Assembly: GCF_014639435.1 (NCBI RefSeq)
Contig: NZ_BMFZ01000011.1
Location: 62,001 to 126,000 of the forward strand
Origin: Hafnia psychrotolerans
Lineage (GTDB): Bacteria > Pseudomonadota > Gammaproteobacteria > Enterobacterales > Enterobacteriaceae
Reading direction: 5' to 3'
DNA length: 64,000 bases
Both the position numbers and the translations under genes were made by a program. Shown here piece by piece: positions 45,291 to 53,058 of the stretch. Each line of letters begins with the position of its first letter. Position 1 is the stretch's first letter. Below the pieces are notes generated by a model that was given only the letters and a program-made list of their open reading frames with translations, did not search any database and was not told the DNA's origin.

Positions 45291-45721
45291 GACAATTATT
45301 CCATTCAGATTATGAGGTTGAAAGGCGATTTCCTTTCGATTGGTGAATAATAGACCTGTCTGGCATAGATGGAAAACGGATTGATTTGAGTAAGTCATTC
45401 AAAAAATTTGCTCTATATTTTACGTGGTTTTACAGGCTGCTGTGGCCGATTGACGAAACGCCATTGTTGCTTACGCCGGTTGAAAAATACGTCATAAACT
45501 GACGAAAATTTGTCCTTCCCCCTGATTTTGAGCGAGTTTCCCCATTTCTGCTAGACTGCACCTGCAGTGCCAGAAACGGTTTGTGGTGTTTTTCCGCCGA
45601 CCGGTAAGTGGAATGTGGGTGGTTCCGCTCTTGTTTAGCCAAATTGGCTCGACACAATTGATGGTGAGACCATGCGTTTTACTCACGTCACGGTAACAAA
45701 ATTTATTTGGAGGAGTTAGCA
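45291..45721. other. 431-bp intergenic region, no gene recognised
   Basis: This divergent gap separates the DUF1471 and GlsB-type genes. A sigma-70-like pair (TTGAGC at 45528-45533 and TAGACT at 45552-45557, 18-bp spacer) could drive the GlsB-type gene, leaving a ~155-nt leader. Short frames here have no coding character. Confidence 0.4.
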
Positions 45722-45970
45722 ATGGGGATTTTATCCTGGATTATCTTTGGTCTGATTGCGGGTATTTTGGCGAAGTGGATCATGCCGGGTAGAGATGGCG
45801 GCGGTTTCATTCTGACTGTGGTTCTCGGTGTTGTCGGTGCCGTTGTCGGTGGTTATATCAGTACGTTTTTTGGTTTTGGCCGGGTCGATGGTTTCAACTT
45901 TGGCAGCTTTATCGTTGCCGTGATCGGTGCGCTGGTCGTGCTGTTCATCTATCGTAAAATTCGCAGCTGA
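45722..45970 (+). CDS. GlsB/YeaQ/YmgE-family stress membrane protein
   Basis: This 82-residue, three-helix small inner-membrane protein has the transglycosylase-associated (GlsB/YeaQ/YmgE) pattern: MGILSWIIFGLIAGILAKWI, PGRDGGGFILTVVLGVVGA and FGSFIVAVIGALVVLFIYR. Members are induced by general stress in many bacteria; the molecular function is unknown. GGAGGAGTT gives a strong ribosome site before the ATG at 45722. It is monocistronic with a terminator downstream. Confidence 0.92.
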   Translation: MGILSWIIFGLIAGILAKWIMPGRDGGGFILTVVLGVVGAVVGGYISTFFGFGRVDGFNFGSFIVAVIGALVVLFIYRKIRS

Positions 45971-45998
45971 TCATGCTCCGCTGTGCCTGACGATTAAA

Positions 45999-46026
45999 AG
46001 CCGCGCAGTGTCGCGGTTTTTTTTGT
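45999..46026 (+). terminator. terminator of the GlsB-type gene
   Basis: CCGCG and CGCGG form a short stem around CAGTGT, followed by a run of nine T. Confidence 0.8.
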
Positions 46027-46127
46027 CTCAAAATGACTCTTTGATGAAGTCGAGGAGGTTGGAATACTCCTCGCAGACCTACTATATGCCTGAAAAAAAA
46101 GGTTATCTGGTGGAAAGTCAGTCTGAG

Positions 46128-46826
46128 CTAAATCGCCACTAAACCTCGTACATTTTCCGTTTCCATGTCTTCCCCACGTCCGCGCTTGACGATGCTACCG
46201 CGCGACATCACCAGATAGCTGTCAGCGAGTTCGGCGGCGAAATCATAGAATTGTTCGACCAGCAGGATGGCCATGTCGCCTTTGGCGGCCAGCTGTTTGA
46301 TCACCGCACCAATCTCTTTGATGACCGATGGCTGAATGCCTTCCGTCGGCTCGTCGAGGATCAGCAGGCTGGGTTTGCAGGCCAGCGCGCGGCCGATGGC
46401 GAGCTGTTGCTGCTGGCCACCGGACAAATCACCGCCGCGGCGATGCTTCATTTCCAGCAGGATCGGGAACAGATGGTAGATTTCATCCGGCACCTGTTTC
46501 GCATCGCTACCGGAAAAGCGTGACAGCCCCATCAGCAGGTTTTCTTCTACAGTCAGGCGCGGAAAAATTTCGCGGCCCTGCGGGACATAGGCGATGCCTG
46601 CCTGCACGCGCTGATGCGGTTTACGGGTGTTGATCACCTGATCCTGCCAGCTGATGGTGCCAGATTTCGCCGGGATCAGTCCCATCAGGCATTTCAGCAG
46701 CGTGGTTTTGCCCACGCCATTGCGGCCGAGCAGGCAGGTGACTTCGCCGATGTTGGCCTCGAATGACAGGCCGCGCAGAATGTGACTACCGCCGTAAAAT
46801 TGGTTCAGTTCATTGACTTGCAACAT
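46128..46826 (-). CDS. urtE: urea ABC transporter ATP-binding protein UrtE
   Basis: This 232-residue ABC ATPase of the branched-chain-amide (LivF-like) type has Walker A GRNGVGKTT, signature LSGGQQQQLAIGRAL and Walker B LLILDEPTEGIQPS. UrtE partners UrtD to power the UrtB/UrtC channel for high-affinity urea import. GIQPSVIKEIG after Walker B fits UrtE rather than generic LivF. It is the last gene of the urea operon, 24 bp after urtD. No clear terminator follows; only a T-run at ~46095 without a good stem. Confidence 0.93.
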   Translation of the reverse strand: MLQVNELNQFYGGSHILRGLSFEANIGEVTCLLGRNGVGKTTLLKCLMGLIPAKSGTISWQDQVINTRKPHQRVQAGIAYVPQGREIFPRLTVEENLLMGLSRFSGSDAKQVPDEIYHLFPILLEMKHRRGGDLSGGQQQQLAIGRALACKPSLLILDEPTEGIQPSVIKEIGAVIKQLAAKGDMAILLVEQFYDFAAELADSYLVMSRGSIVKRGRGEDMETENVRGLVAI

Positions 46827-46850
46827 GCTTTCCCTTCCTCTGCTTAAACC

Positions 46851-47657
46851 TCATCGGCCTAAATAAACGTCGATAACCTGCTCGTTAGCTTGCACCTGTT
46901 TCAGCGAGCCTTCCGCCAGCACTTGCCCCTGATGCAGCACGGTGACGTGGTCGGCGATGCTTTCCACAAAACCCATGTCATGCTCGACCACCATCAGCGA
47001 ATGTTTGCCCGCCAGTTGTTTGAACAGCTCAGCGGTGTATTCGGTTTCGGCGTCGGTCATGCCCGCTGCCGGTTCGTCGAGTAACAGCAAATGTGGCTCC
47101 TGCACCAGCAACATGCCGATCTCCAGAAACTGTTTCTGGCCGTGCGACAGTAAACCCGCCGGACGATACCGTTCTGCTGTGAGCCTCAGCGTACCGAGCA
47201 TTTCATCAATGCGGTCACGTTGTTCGCTGTTCATTTTGGCGCGCAGGCAAGCCCAGACTGATTTATTGGTTTTCTGCGCGATCTCCAGATTTTCGAACAC
47301 AGTCAGCGCTTCGAAGACCGTCGGCTTCTGGAATTTACGGCCAATGCCGGATTGCGCGATGCGCACCGGATCGAGCTTGGTCAGATCGGTGCGCTGATCG
47401 TAAAACACGCGTCCGCTCTGCGGTTTGGTTTTGCCGGTGATGACGTCCATCAGCGTGGTTTTTCCCGCGCCGTTCGGGCCGATCACGCAGCGCAGCTCGC
47501 CGACACCAATGTTCAGCGACAAGTTGGTCAGTGCCTTAAAACCATCAAAACTGACGTTGATGTTTTCCAACTGCAAAATCGGGTCGGTCTGTTCGCGGTG
47601 CCTGTCTGCCAGATGCGGCTGAGTAAACAGGTCTTCGGTCATGGTCATCGGGCTCAT
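46851..47657 (-). CDS. urtD: urea ABC transporter ATP-binding protein UrtD
   Basis: This 268-residue ABC ATPase (LivG-like) has Walker A IGPNGAGKTT, an LLSHGQKQFLEIGMLL signature (the modified LSHGQ typical of UrtD) and Walker B LLLLDEPAAGMTDAE. An N-terminal ~25-residue polar extension precedes the nucleotide-binding domain. Its ATG overlaps the urtC stop by one base (TGATG), implying coupled translation. It works with UrtE on the cytosolic face of the UrtBC permease. Confidence 0.94.
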   Translation of the reverse strand: MSPMTMTEDLFTQPHLADRHREQTDPILQLENINVSFDGFKALTNLSLNIGVGELRCVIGPNGAGKTTLMDVITGKTKPQSGRVFYDQRTDLTKLDPVRIAQSGIGRKFQKPTVFEALTVFENLEIAQKTNKSVWACLRAKMNSEQRDRIDEMLGTLRLTAERYRPAGLLSHGQKQFLEIGMLLVQEPHLLLLDEPAAGMTDAETEYTAELFKQLAGKHSLMVVEHDMGFVESIADHVTVLHQGQVLAEGSLKQVQANEQVIDVYLGR

Positions 47658-48730
47658 CAGGATTTCCTCTTGCGCAGCAGGCCAATCACACCGTGCGGCA
47701 GGAACAGTGTCACGACAATAAACATGCCGCCGAGCACGAACTGCCAGTATTCAGGGATGGCGACGGTGAACCAGCTTTTCGCGCCGTTGACGATGCCCGC
47801 GCCGAGAATCGGGCCGATCAGCGTGCCGCGCCCGCCGAGCGCCACCCAGATGGCGGCCTCGATGGAGTTGGTCGGAGACATCTCGCTGGGGTTGATGATG
47901 CCGACCTGCGGCACGTACAGTGCACCGGCCAACCCGCACAGCATGGCGGACACCGTCCAGACGAACAGTTTGAAACCTTTCGGATCGTAACCGCAGAAGA
48001 TCAGCCGGTTTTCGGCGTCGCGCACAGCGGTCAGAACGCGGCCATATTTGCTGCGCGCCAGCGCAAAGCCGAGCGCAAGGCTGAAGACCAGCACCAATAC
48101 GGTCATCAAAAATAATCCGACGCGAGTGCCGGTGGCAGTGACCTGAAAACCGAGCAGGGTCGTGAAACCGGTGAAGCCATTATTGCCGCCAAAACCCGTT
48201 TCATTGCGGAAAAACAGCAGCATACCGGCGTAGGTCAGCGCCTGCGTCATGATCGAAAAATAGACGCCTTTGATTTTCGAACGGAACGCGAAGTAACCGA
48301 ACACAAACGCCAGCGCGCCGGGGACCAGCACGATCAGGCACAGCGCCCACGCGAAATGCTGAGTGCCCGTCCAGAACCACGGCAGCTCGGTCCACGAGAG
48401 GAATGACATGAAATCCGGCAGGCCGCTGCCCGCTGCCTGACGCATCAGATACATGCCCATCGCATAGCCGCCGAGCGCAAAAAACAGACCGTGACCGAGC
48501 GACAGCAAACCCGCATAACCCCACACCAGATCGAGGGCGATCGCGACGATCGCATAGCACAGGATCTTACCAACTAATGTCAGCGTATACGTAGAGATCG
48601 CTAGCGGGTTATCCGCCGGCAGCAGCGCCAGAAATGGCATGATAAGCAGCGCGATCAATACTACCGCGCCCACGGAAATTGCAATCTTTGGCGCTTTTTG
48701 CACGCCGGTTAGGGTTAGAGGTTGGCTCAT
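47657..48730 (-). CDS. urtC: urea ABC transporter permease UrtC
   Basis: This 357-residue membrane permease of the LivM type has 8-10 predicted helices. Family landmarks are ALDLVWGYAGLLSLGHGLFFALGGYAMGMYLMR, NEtGFGGNNGFTGF-like residues ~160-175, and NPSEMSPTNSIEAAIWVALGGRGTLIGPILGA near the C terminus. It forms the transmembrane pore with UrtB. It overlaps both urtB (one base) and urtD (one base), typical of a tightly coupled operon. Confidence 0.94.
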   Translation of the reverse strand: MSQPLTLTGVQKAPKIAISVGAVVLIALLIMPFLALLPADNPLAISTYTLTLVGKILCYAIVAIALDLVWGYAGLLSLGHGLFFALGGYAMGMYLMRQAAGSGLPDFMSFLSWTELPWFWTGTQHFAWALCLIVLVPGALAFVFGYFAFRSKIKGVYFSIMTQALTYAGMLLFFRNETGFGGNNGFTGFTTLLGFQVTATGTRVGLFLMTVLVLVFSLALGFALARSKYGRVLTAVRDAENRLIFCGYDPKGFKLFVWTVSAMLCGLAGALYVPQVGIINPSEMSPTNSIEAAIWVALGGRGTLIGPILGAGIVNGAKSWFTVAIPEYWQFVLGGMFIVVTLFLPHGVIGLLRKRKS

Positions 48731-50298
48731 CAGTCAATCACCCGGCCTTTGAAGGCGAAGAGTCCCTGCGGACGTTTCTGAATAAATAGGATAATCAGCG
48801 CGAGGATCAGGATTTTCCCCAGCACTGCGCCGATTTCTGGCTCAAGAATTTTGTTCATAATGCCCAGACCAAAGGCGGCGACTACCGTACCGGCCAGTTG
48901 CCCAACGCCGCCGAGCACCACCACCAGGAAGGAGTCGATGATGTAACCCTGGCCCAGTTCGGGGCCGACGTTGCCCAGTTGTGAGAGCGCCACGCCGCCA
49001 AGCCCCGCGATGCCGGAGCCGAGGCCGAACGCCAGCATATCGACGCGGCCGGTTGGCACACCGCAGCAAGCGGCCATCGCACGGTTTTGTGTCACGGCGC
49101 GTACGTTCATGCCGAGTCGGGTTTTATTAAGCAGCAGCCAGGTCAGGCCAAGCACCAGCAGGACAAAAATGATCACCGCGATACGGTTGTACGGCAGCAC
49201 CAGATTCGGCAGCAACTGAATGCCGCCAGAGAGCCAGCCGGGGTTGGCAACTTCGAGGTTCTGCGCGCCAAACAGCACGCGCACACCCTGGATGAGGATC
49301 AAGCTGATGCCCCAGGTCGCCAGAAGCGTTTCCAGCGGACGGCCATATAAATGACGGATCACCGTGCGCTCCAGCGCCATGCCGATACCTGCGGTAATGA
49401 AAAACGCCACCGGCAGCGCGACCAGCGGATACAGTGCCAGCAGCCCCGGTGCATAGTGCTGGAATAGCGACTGCACCATATAAGTGGAATAGGAACCGAG
49501 CATTAACATCTCGCCGTGGGCCATATTAATCACGCCCAATAGTCCGTAGGTGATCGCCAGACCCAGCGCGGCCAGCAGCAGAATCGAACCGAGCGACAAA
49601 CCGGTAAACGCCTGGCCGAGCAAATCGCCGATCAGTAACCGGTGCTGCACTGCTTTCAGGCTGACGGCAGCGGCGGCGCGCACCGTGGCATCGGCTTCCG
49701 TTTTCGGGTCGGTCAGTTTTTGCAGACGGCTCTGGGTATCTGGATCGCCGGAGGTGCCGAGTAGCTCGACGGCTTTCAGGCGCACCTGCGGGTTGGCGTC
49801 GGCCAGTTGTAAGTTTGCCAGCGCGATGGCCAGGGCATCATGCACCGTGCGGTCTTTTTCCGCCTCAAAACGATGAGTCAGCAATGGCAACTGGTCGGCT
49901 TGCGCTTCGCGTTGTAAGGATTTGGCGGCTTGTAAACGCACGGCGCTGTCGGTGCTGACTAAGCGGTGGGCGGAAAGGGCGTTAGCGATCAGAATGCGCA
50001 GACGGTTGTTCAGCCACACTTTTTTGGTATCGCCCTGCGGTTTGGCATCACCTTCCAGCGGCGTGAGCTGTTTGCCATTTTGCGTGAAGGCGTGTTTAGC
50101 CTCGTCGATAACGACATTTTCCTGCTTCAGTGCCTCGAGCAGCGACAGTCTTTCCGGCTGCGGATCCGCCGCCCATTGTTGTAATAGCGTGGCTTGCTGG
50201 CTGCGGCTGGCGGCGGCAAAGTCATTCGCCGCCCCGGCCTGCGCCAGCAATGGCAGGCAGCCAAGCAGGAAAAACAGAGATCGGGTGAATATTTTCAT
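48730..50298 (-). CDS. urtB: urea ABC transporter permease UrtB with periplasmic N-terminal domain
   Basis: This 522-residue protein has a signal peptide (1-22), a ~190-residue helical N-terminal domain with HEAT-like spacing (ANPQVRLKAVELLGTSGDP, DATVRAAAAVSL), then a LivH-type permease (~230-522; GLLGVINMAHGEMLMLGSYSTYM, GVRVLFGAQNLEVANPGWLSGG, QNRAMAACCGVPTGRVDMLAFGLGSG in sections). This long form is known for proteobacterial UrtB. The ATG at 50298 begins the signal peptide (50301 is an adjacent alternative). The open frame continues 87 codons upstream, but only through repeat element B and without UrtB similarity. Confidence 0.92.
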   Translation of the reverse strand: MKIFTRSLFFLLGCLPLLAQAGAANDFAAASRSQQATLLQQWAADPQPERLSLLEALKQENVVIDEAKHAFTQNGKQLTPLEGDAKPQGDTKKVWLNNRLRILIANALSAHRLVSTDSAVRLQAAKSLQREAQADQLPLLTHRFEAEKDRTVHDALAIALANLQLADANPQVRLKAVELLGTSGDPDTQSRLQKLTDPKTEADATVRAAAAVSLKAVQHRLLIGDLLGQAFTGLSLGSILLLAALGLAITYGLLGVINMAHGEMLMLGSYSTYMVQSLFQHYAPGLLALYPLVALPVAFFITAGIGMALERTVIRHLYGRPLETLLATWGISLILIQGVRVLFGAQNLEVANPGWLSGGIQLLPNLVLPYNRIAVIIFVLLVLGLTWLLLNKTRLGMNVRAVTQNRAMAACCGVPTGRVDMLAFGLGSGIAGLGGVALSQLGNVGPELGQGYIIDSFLVVVLGGVGQLAGTVVAAFGLGIMNKILEPEIGAVLGKILILALIILFIQKRPQGLFAFKGRVID

Positions 50299-50352
50299 CA
50301 TGTCTTCGCCATAAAAGTAGTATTTCTTTTCAACCTCAACTTTAAGGTCAAA

Positions 50353-50899
50353 ACCTTGGGCTCGCCGCCCAAACTGGCCCAAAGGAGGCATAAACGTGCC
50401 TCCTTTGGAATCCTGCGTTTTTTCTCTGAGACACCGACAGCTTCGCGCCATGCAGGCACCGTGTGCCAGAGGCTCCTGTTCTCGCCGCAAAATCCCGCCG
50501 CTACGCGGTGCCTTCGCTGCGGGATTCCAACCCGCGCAAAAAGACGCGCGGTTTTCCACCTCTTGCTCAGCGGAATTTTTGACTGCGGCCTGGAGGCTAT
50601 GTAAGTCAAAAGAAAACAGCAGCCCAAACTGCTTTTGACCTTAAAAATGCCTCAAAGGCGCAGTCAAAACGACGTCGAATGAACGGTGAGAAACCGCTCG
50701 GGTCTTTTTCCGAGCGGGTCCGAACCTGAAATGAGAGCACCGCGTAGCGGCGGCGTTTGCGCCGTGAACGAAAGCTCCTGAAACACGTTCCCTGCCAGCA
50801 GCGATAGCTGTCGGTGTCACAACCAAAAAGGCGCGGGATGTCCAGAAGGGGCGCGCCTTGGCGCTCCTTCTGGGCAGGTTTGGGCTGCAAGCCCAAGGT
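50353..50899. repeat. Composite hairpin-repeat element B: 547-bp imperfect palindrome between urtA and urtB
   Basis: Two ~270-bp arms face each other around a central hairpin (GTCAAAAG at 50605-50612 with CTTTTGAC at 50632-50639). Matching blocks, left arm against the complement of the right, include ACCTTGGGCT, AGCCCAAAC-like sequence, a GGAGGC/CCTTCTGGA region, TGACACCGACAGCT versus GAGACACCGACAGCT, CGCCGCTACGCGGTGC (identical in both) and GACTGCG. Each arm contains its own small hairpins, such as AAAGGAGGCA/TGCCTCCTTT. It shares modules with element A at 12741-13559. A further GTGGGCTGCAAGCCCAC stem lies at 50910-50926. No transposase is encoded. Confidence 0.87.
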
Positions 50900-50963
50900 C
50901 TTAGCGGGTGTGGGCTGCAAGCCCACGGTGTTCCGCGGTGTTAGCGGGCATGGCTAGCCAGCC

Positions 50964-52232
50964 CTAATTCGTCGTCTTCACTGGGGTATCCGGCTTCTTA
51001 TCGTTCCCAGCAATGTACGGACTCCACGGCTGGGCGCGGATCGTTTTGTCGGTCTGCCAGACCACGTTGAACTGCCCGTTGGATTCTATTTCCCCGATCA
51101 TCACGGGTTTGTGCAGATGATGGTTGGTCGCATCCATGGTCAGCGTGAAGCCAGACGGCGCGGCGAAGGTCTGCCCGGCCATGGCGGCGCGGACTTTATC
51201 CACGTCAGTCGTTCCGGCTTTTTCCACCGCCTGGGCCCACATATGGATGCCGACGTAGGTCGCTTCCATCGGGTCGTTGGTGACCGCAGAGTCGGCGTTC
51301 GGCAGTTTGTGGGCTTTGGCGTAAGCCTTCCATTCGGCGACGAATTTCTTGTTGGTCGGGTTATCGACGGACTGGAAGTAGTTCCACGCCGCCAGATCGC
51401 CCACCAGCGGTTTGGTGTCGATGCCGCGCAGTTCTTCTTCACCCACCGAGAACGCCACCACCGGTACGTCAGTCGCTTTCACGCCTTGGTTCGCCAACTC
51501 TTTGTAGAACGGTACGTTGGAGTCACCGTTGATGGTGGAGATCACCGCTGTTTTGCCGCCTGCGGAGAATTTCTTAATATTGGACACGATGGTCTGATAA
51601 TCGCTGTAACCGAACGGCGTATAGACCTCTTCGATATCACTGTCTTTCACGCCTTTGGAATGCAGGAAGGCGCGCAGAATTTTGTTGGTGGTGCGCGGAT
51701 AGACGTAGTCGGTGCCGAGCAGGAAGAAGCGTTTGGCTGCGCCGCCGTCTTCGCTCATCAGATATTCCACCGCCGGAATGGCTTGCTGGTTAGGCGCAGC
51801 ACCGGTGTAGAACACGTTTGGCGACATCTCTTCGCCTTCATACTGCACCGGATAGAACAGCAGACCGTTCAGCTCTTCGAAGACCGGCAGCACCGATTTA
51901 CGCGAGACCGATGTCCAGCAACCAAACACCACGGCGACCTTATCCTGCGTCAGCAGTTGGCGGGCTTTTTCGGCGAACAGCGGCCAGTTAGAAGCCGGAT
52001 CGACCACCACCGGTTCCAGCTTTTTGCCCAGCACGCCGCCTTTGGCGTTGATGTCGTCTATGGTCATCAGCGCGATGTCTTTCAGCGGCGTTTCAGAAAT
52101 CGCCATGGTGCCGGAAAGGGAGTGCATGATGCCGACTTTGATGGTCTCGGCAGCCTGTGCGCTCCAGGCTAATCCCATGCTGACTACGATGGCGGACAGA
52201 GCAAAGGCTTTAATAAAACGTCGACGTTGCAT
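50964..52232 (-). CDS. urtA: urea ABC transporter substrate-binding protein UrtA
   Basis: This 422-residue periplasmic binding protein of the Leu/Ile/Val-amide family begins with a signal containing RRRFIK (twin-arginine-like) and SMGLAWSAQA cleavage, so export may be by Tat. The mature protein begins AETIKVGIMHSLSGTMAISE; the family signatures FGCWTSVSRKSVLPVFEE and LLFYPVQYEGEEMSPNVFYTGA are specific to UrtA. The ATG at 52232 has GAGGG upstream. It lies 73 bp after the GntR gene and is separated from urtB by the 547-bp palindromic element. Confidence 0.95.
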   Translation of the reverse strand: MQRRRFIKAFALSAIVVSMGLAWSAQAAETIKVGIMHSLSGTMAISETPLKDIALMTIDDINAKGGVLGKKLEPVVVDPASNWPLFAEKARQLLTQDKVAVVFGCWTSVSRKSVLPVFEELNGLLFYPVQYEGEEMSPNVFYTGAAPNQQAIPAVEYLMSEDGGAAKRFFLLGTDYVYPRTTNKILRAFLHSKGVKDSDIEEVYTPFGYSDYQTIVSNIKKFSAGGKTAVISTINGDSNVPFYKELANQGVKATDVPVVAFSVGEEELRGIDTKPLVGDLAAWNYFQSVDNPTNKKFVAEWKAYAKAHKLPNADSAVTNDPMEATYVGIHMWAQAVEKAGTTDVDKVRAAMAGQTFAAPSGFTLTMDATNHHLHKPVMIGEIESNGQFNVVWQTDKTIRAQPWSPYIAGNDKKPDTPVKTTN

Positions 52233-52305
52233 AGATGTACCCTCGAAAGTGAAAATGATTAAGAGAACGCTGTTATGGTGAAAGTCGAAAAAATATTTAA
52301 AAAAG

Positions 52306-53031
52306 TCATGACGAAAGGCTCCCGTCATTCTCCGCCCGGGCCTGATGCAGCATATGCAGGGTAATTTTGCGCACCTCGGCTTTACTGACGGCAATATGGT
52401 CGTGTAGTTGGCGTTGTGCCTCCTCAGTGTGTTGCCCGATGATGGCGAGCAAAATGCTCGCGTGTTCTTTGTAAGTGGCGTTCACCCGCTCGTCTTTGGT
52501 GAAATCCAGCCGGCGGATGATGCGGATTTTCTCGGTCAGCTCGCGGTGAATACGAGCCATCTCCGCGTTACCGGCGGCCGCCACCAGCGTCATGTGAAAC
52601 TCTTCGTCAAAGCGCGATACCGTCTGGCCATCTTCCAGCCGTGGCTGGTCTATCCAAAAGTCTTTCAGTTCGGCCAGTTGCAAGGGCTGAGCCTCCGGCA
52701 GACAAGCGCACAGGCGTTTCACCGCTTCCAGCTCCAGCACAATACGTAGGTCATACAACTGCTCGAAGAAGTCAAAATCGAACGGCCTTACCTGCCAGCC
52801 GCTGCGGAAAAACACTTCGACATAGCCTTCGCGTTCCAGCCAGAACAGCGCCTGACGCACCGGTGTGCGGCTGACCTCCATGCGGTAGGCAATGTCGTTC
52901 TCGCTGAAGCGATCGCCCGGCAGCAGGCGGAAGCTGAAAATATCGACCTTTAGCTGCTGATAAATACGTTCCGCCAGTCCTTCCGGACGGTTATTTTTAG
53001 TGCGAGCCGATTTGGCGTCTGTCAGTTGCAT
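52306..53031 (-). CDS. GntR-family (FadR/FCD subfamily) regulator of urea utilisation
   Basis: This 241-residue regulator has an N-terminal GntR winged helix (~15-80, LAERIYQQLKVDIFSFRLLPGDRFSEND, VSRTPVRQALFWLEREGY) and a C-terminal all-helical FCD ligand domain with metal-binding-type residues (RFDEEFHMTLVAAAGN, EHASILLAIIGQHTEEA). It is embedded in the operon, 27 bp after urea carboxylase and 73 bp before urtA, so it very likely regulates urea uptake or degradation. The ligand, such as urea, allophanate or a related amide, is not known. Confidence 0.9.
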   Translation of the reverse strand: MQLTDAKSARTKNNRPEGLAERIYQQLKVDIFSFRLLPGDRFSENDIAYRMEVSRTPVRQALFWLEREGYVEVFFRSGWQVRPFDFDFFEQLYDLRIVLELEAVKRLCACLPEAQPLQLAELKDFWIDQPRLEDGQTVSRFDEEFHMTLVAAAGNAEMARIHRELTEKIRIIRRLDFTKDERVNATYKEHASILLAIIGQHTEEAQRQLHDHIAVSKAEVRKITLHMLHQARAENDGSLSS

Positions 53032-53058
53032 AAAAAGTCCCTTGTGGTTTTCACCTGC

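Noticed and set aside
45430-45722. Short minus-strand frames of 75-76 codons before the GlsB-type gene
   Set aside because: They overlap each other in different frames, lie over a likely promoter and leader, and show no family resemblance.
50299-50559. 87-residue N-terminal extension of UrtB
   Set aside because: The extension is encoded by the repeat element, has no UrtB similarity, and would precede an obvious signal peptide that begins at 50298.
50330-50963. Element B as an insertion sequence or MITE with a known transposase
   Set aside because: No frame in it resembles a transposase, no target duplication is evident, and the whole element is arms without an interior, so calling it an IS would be unsupported. 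Its origin is left open.
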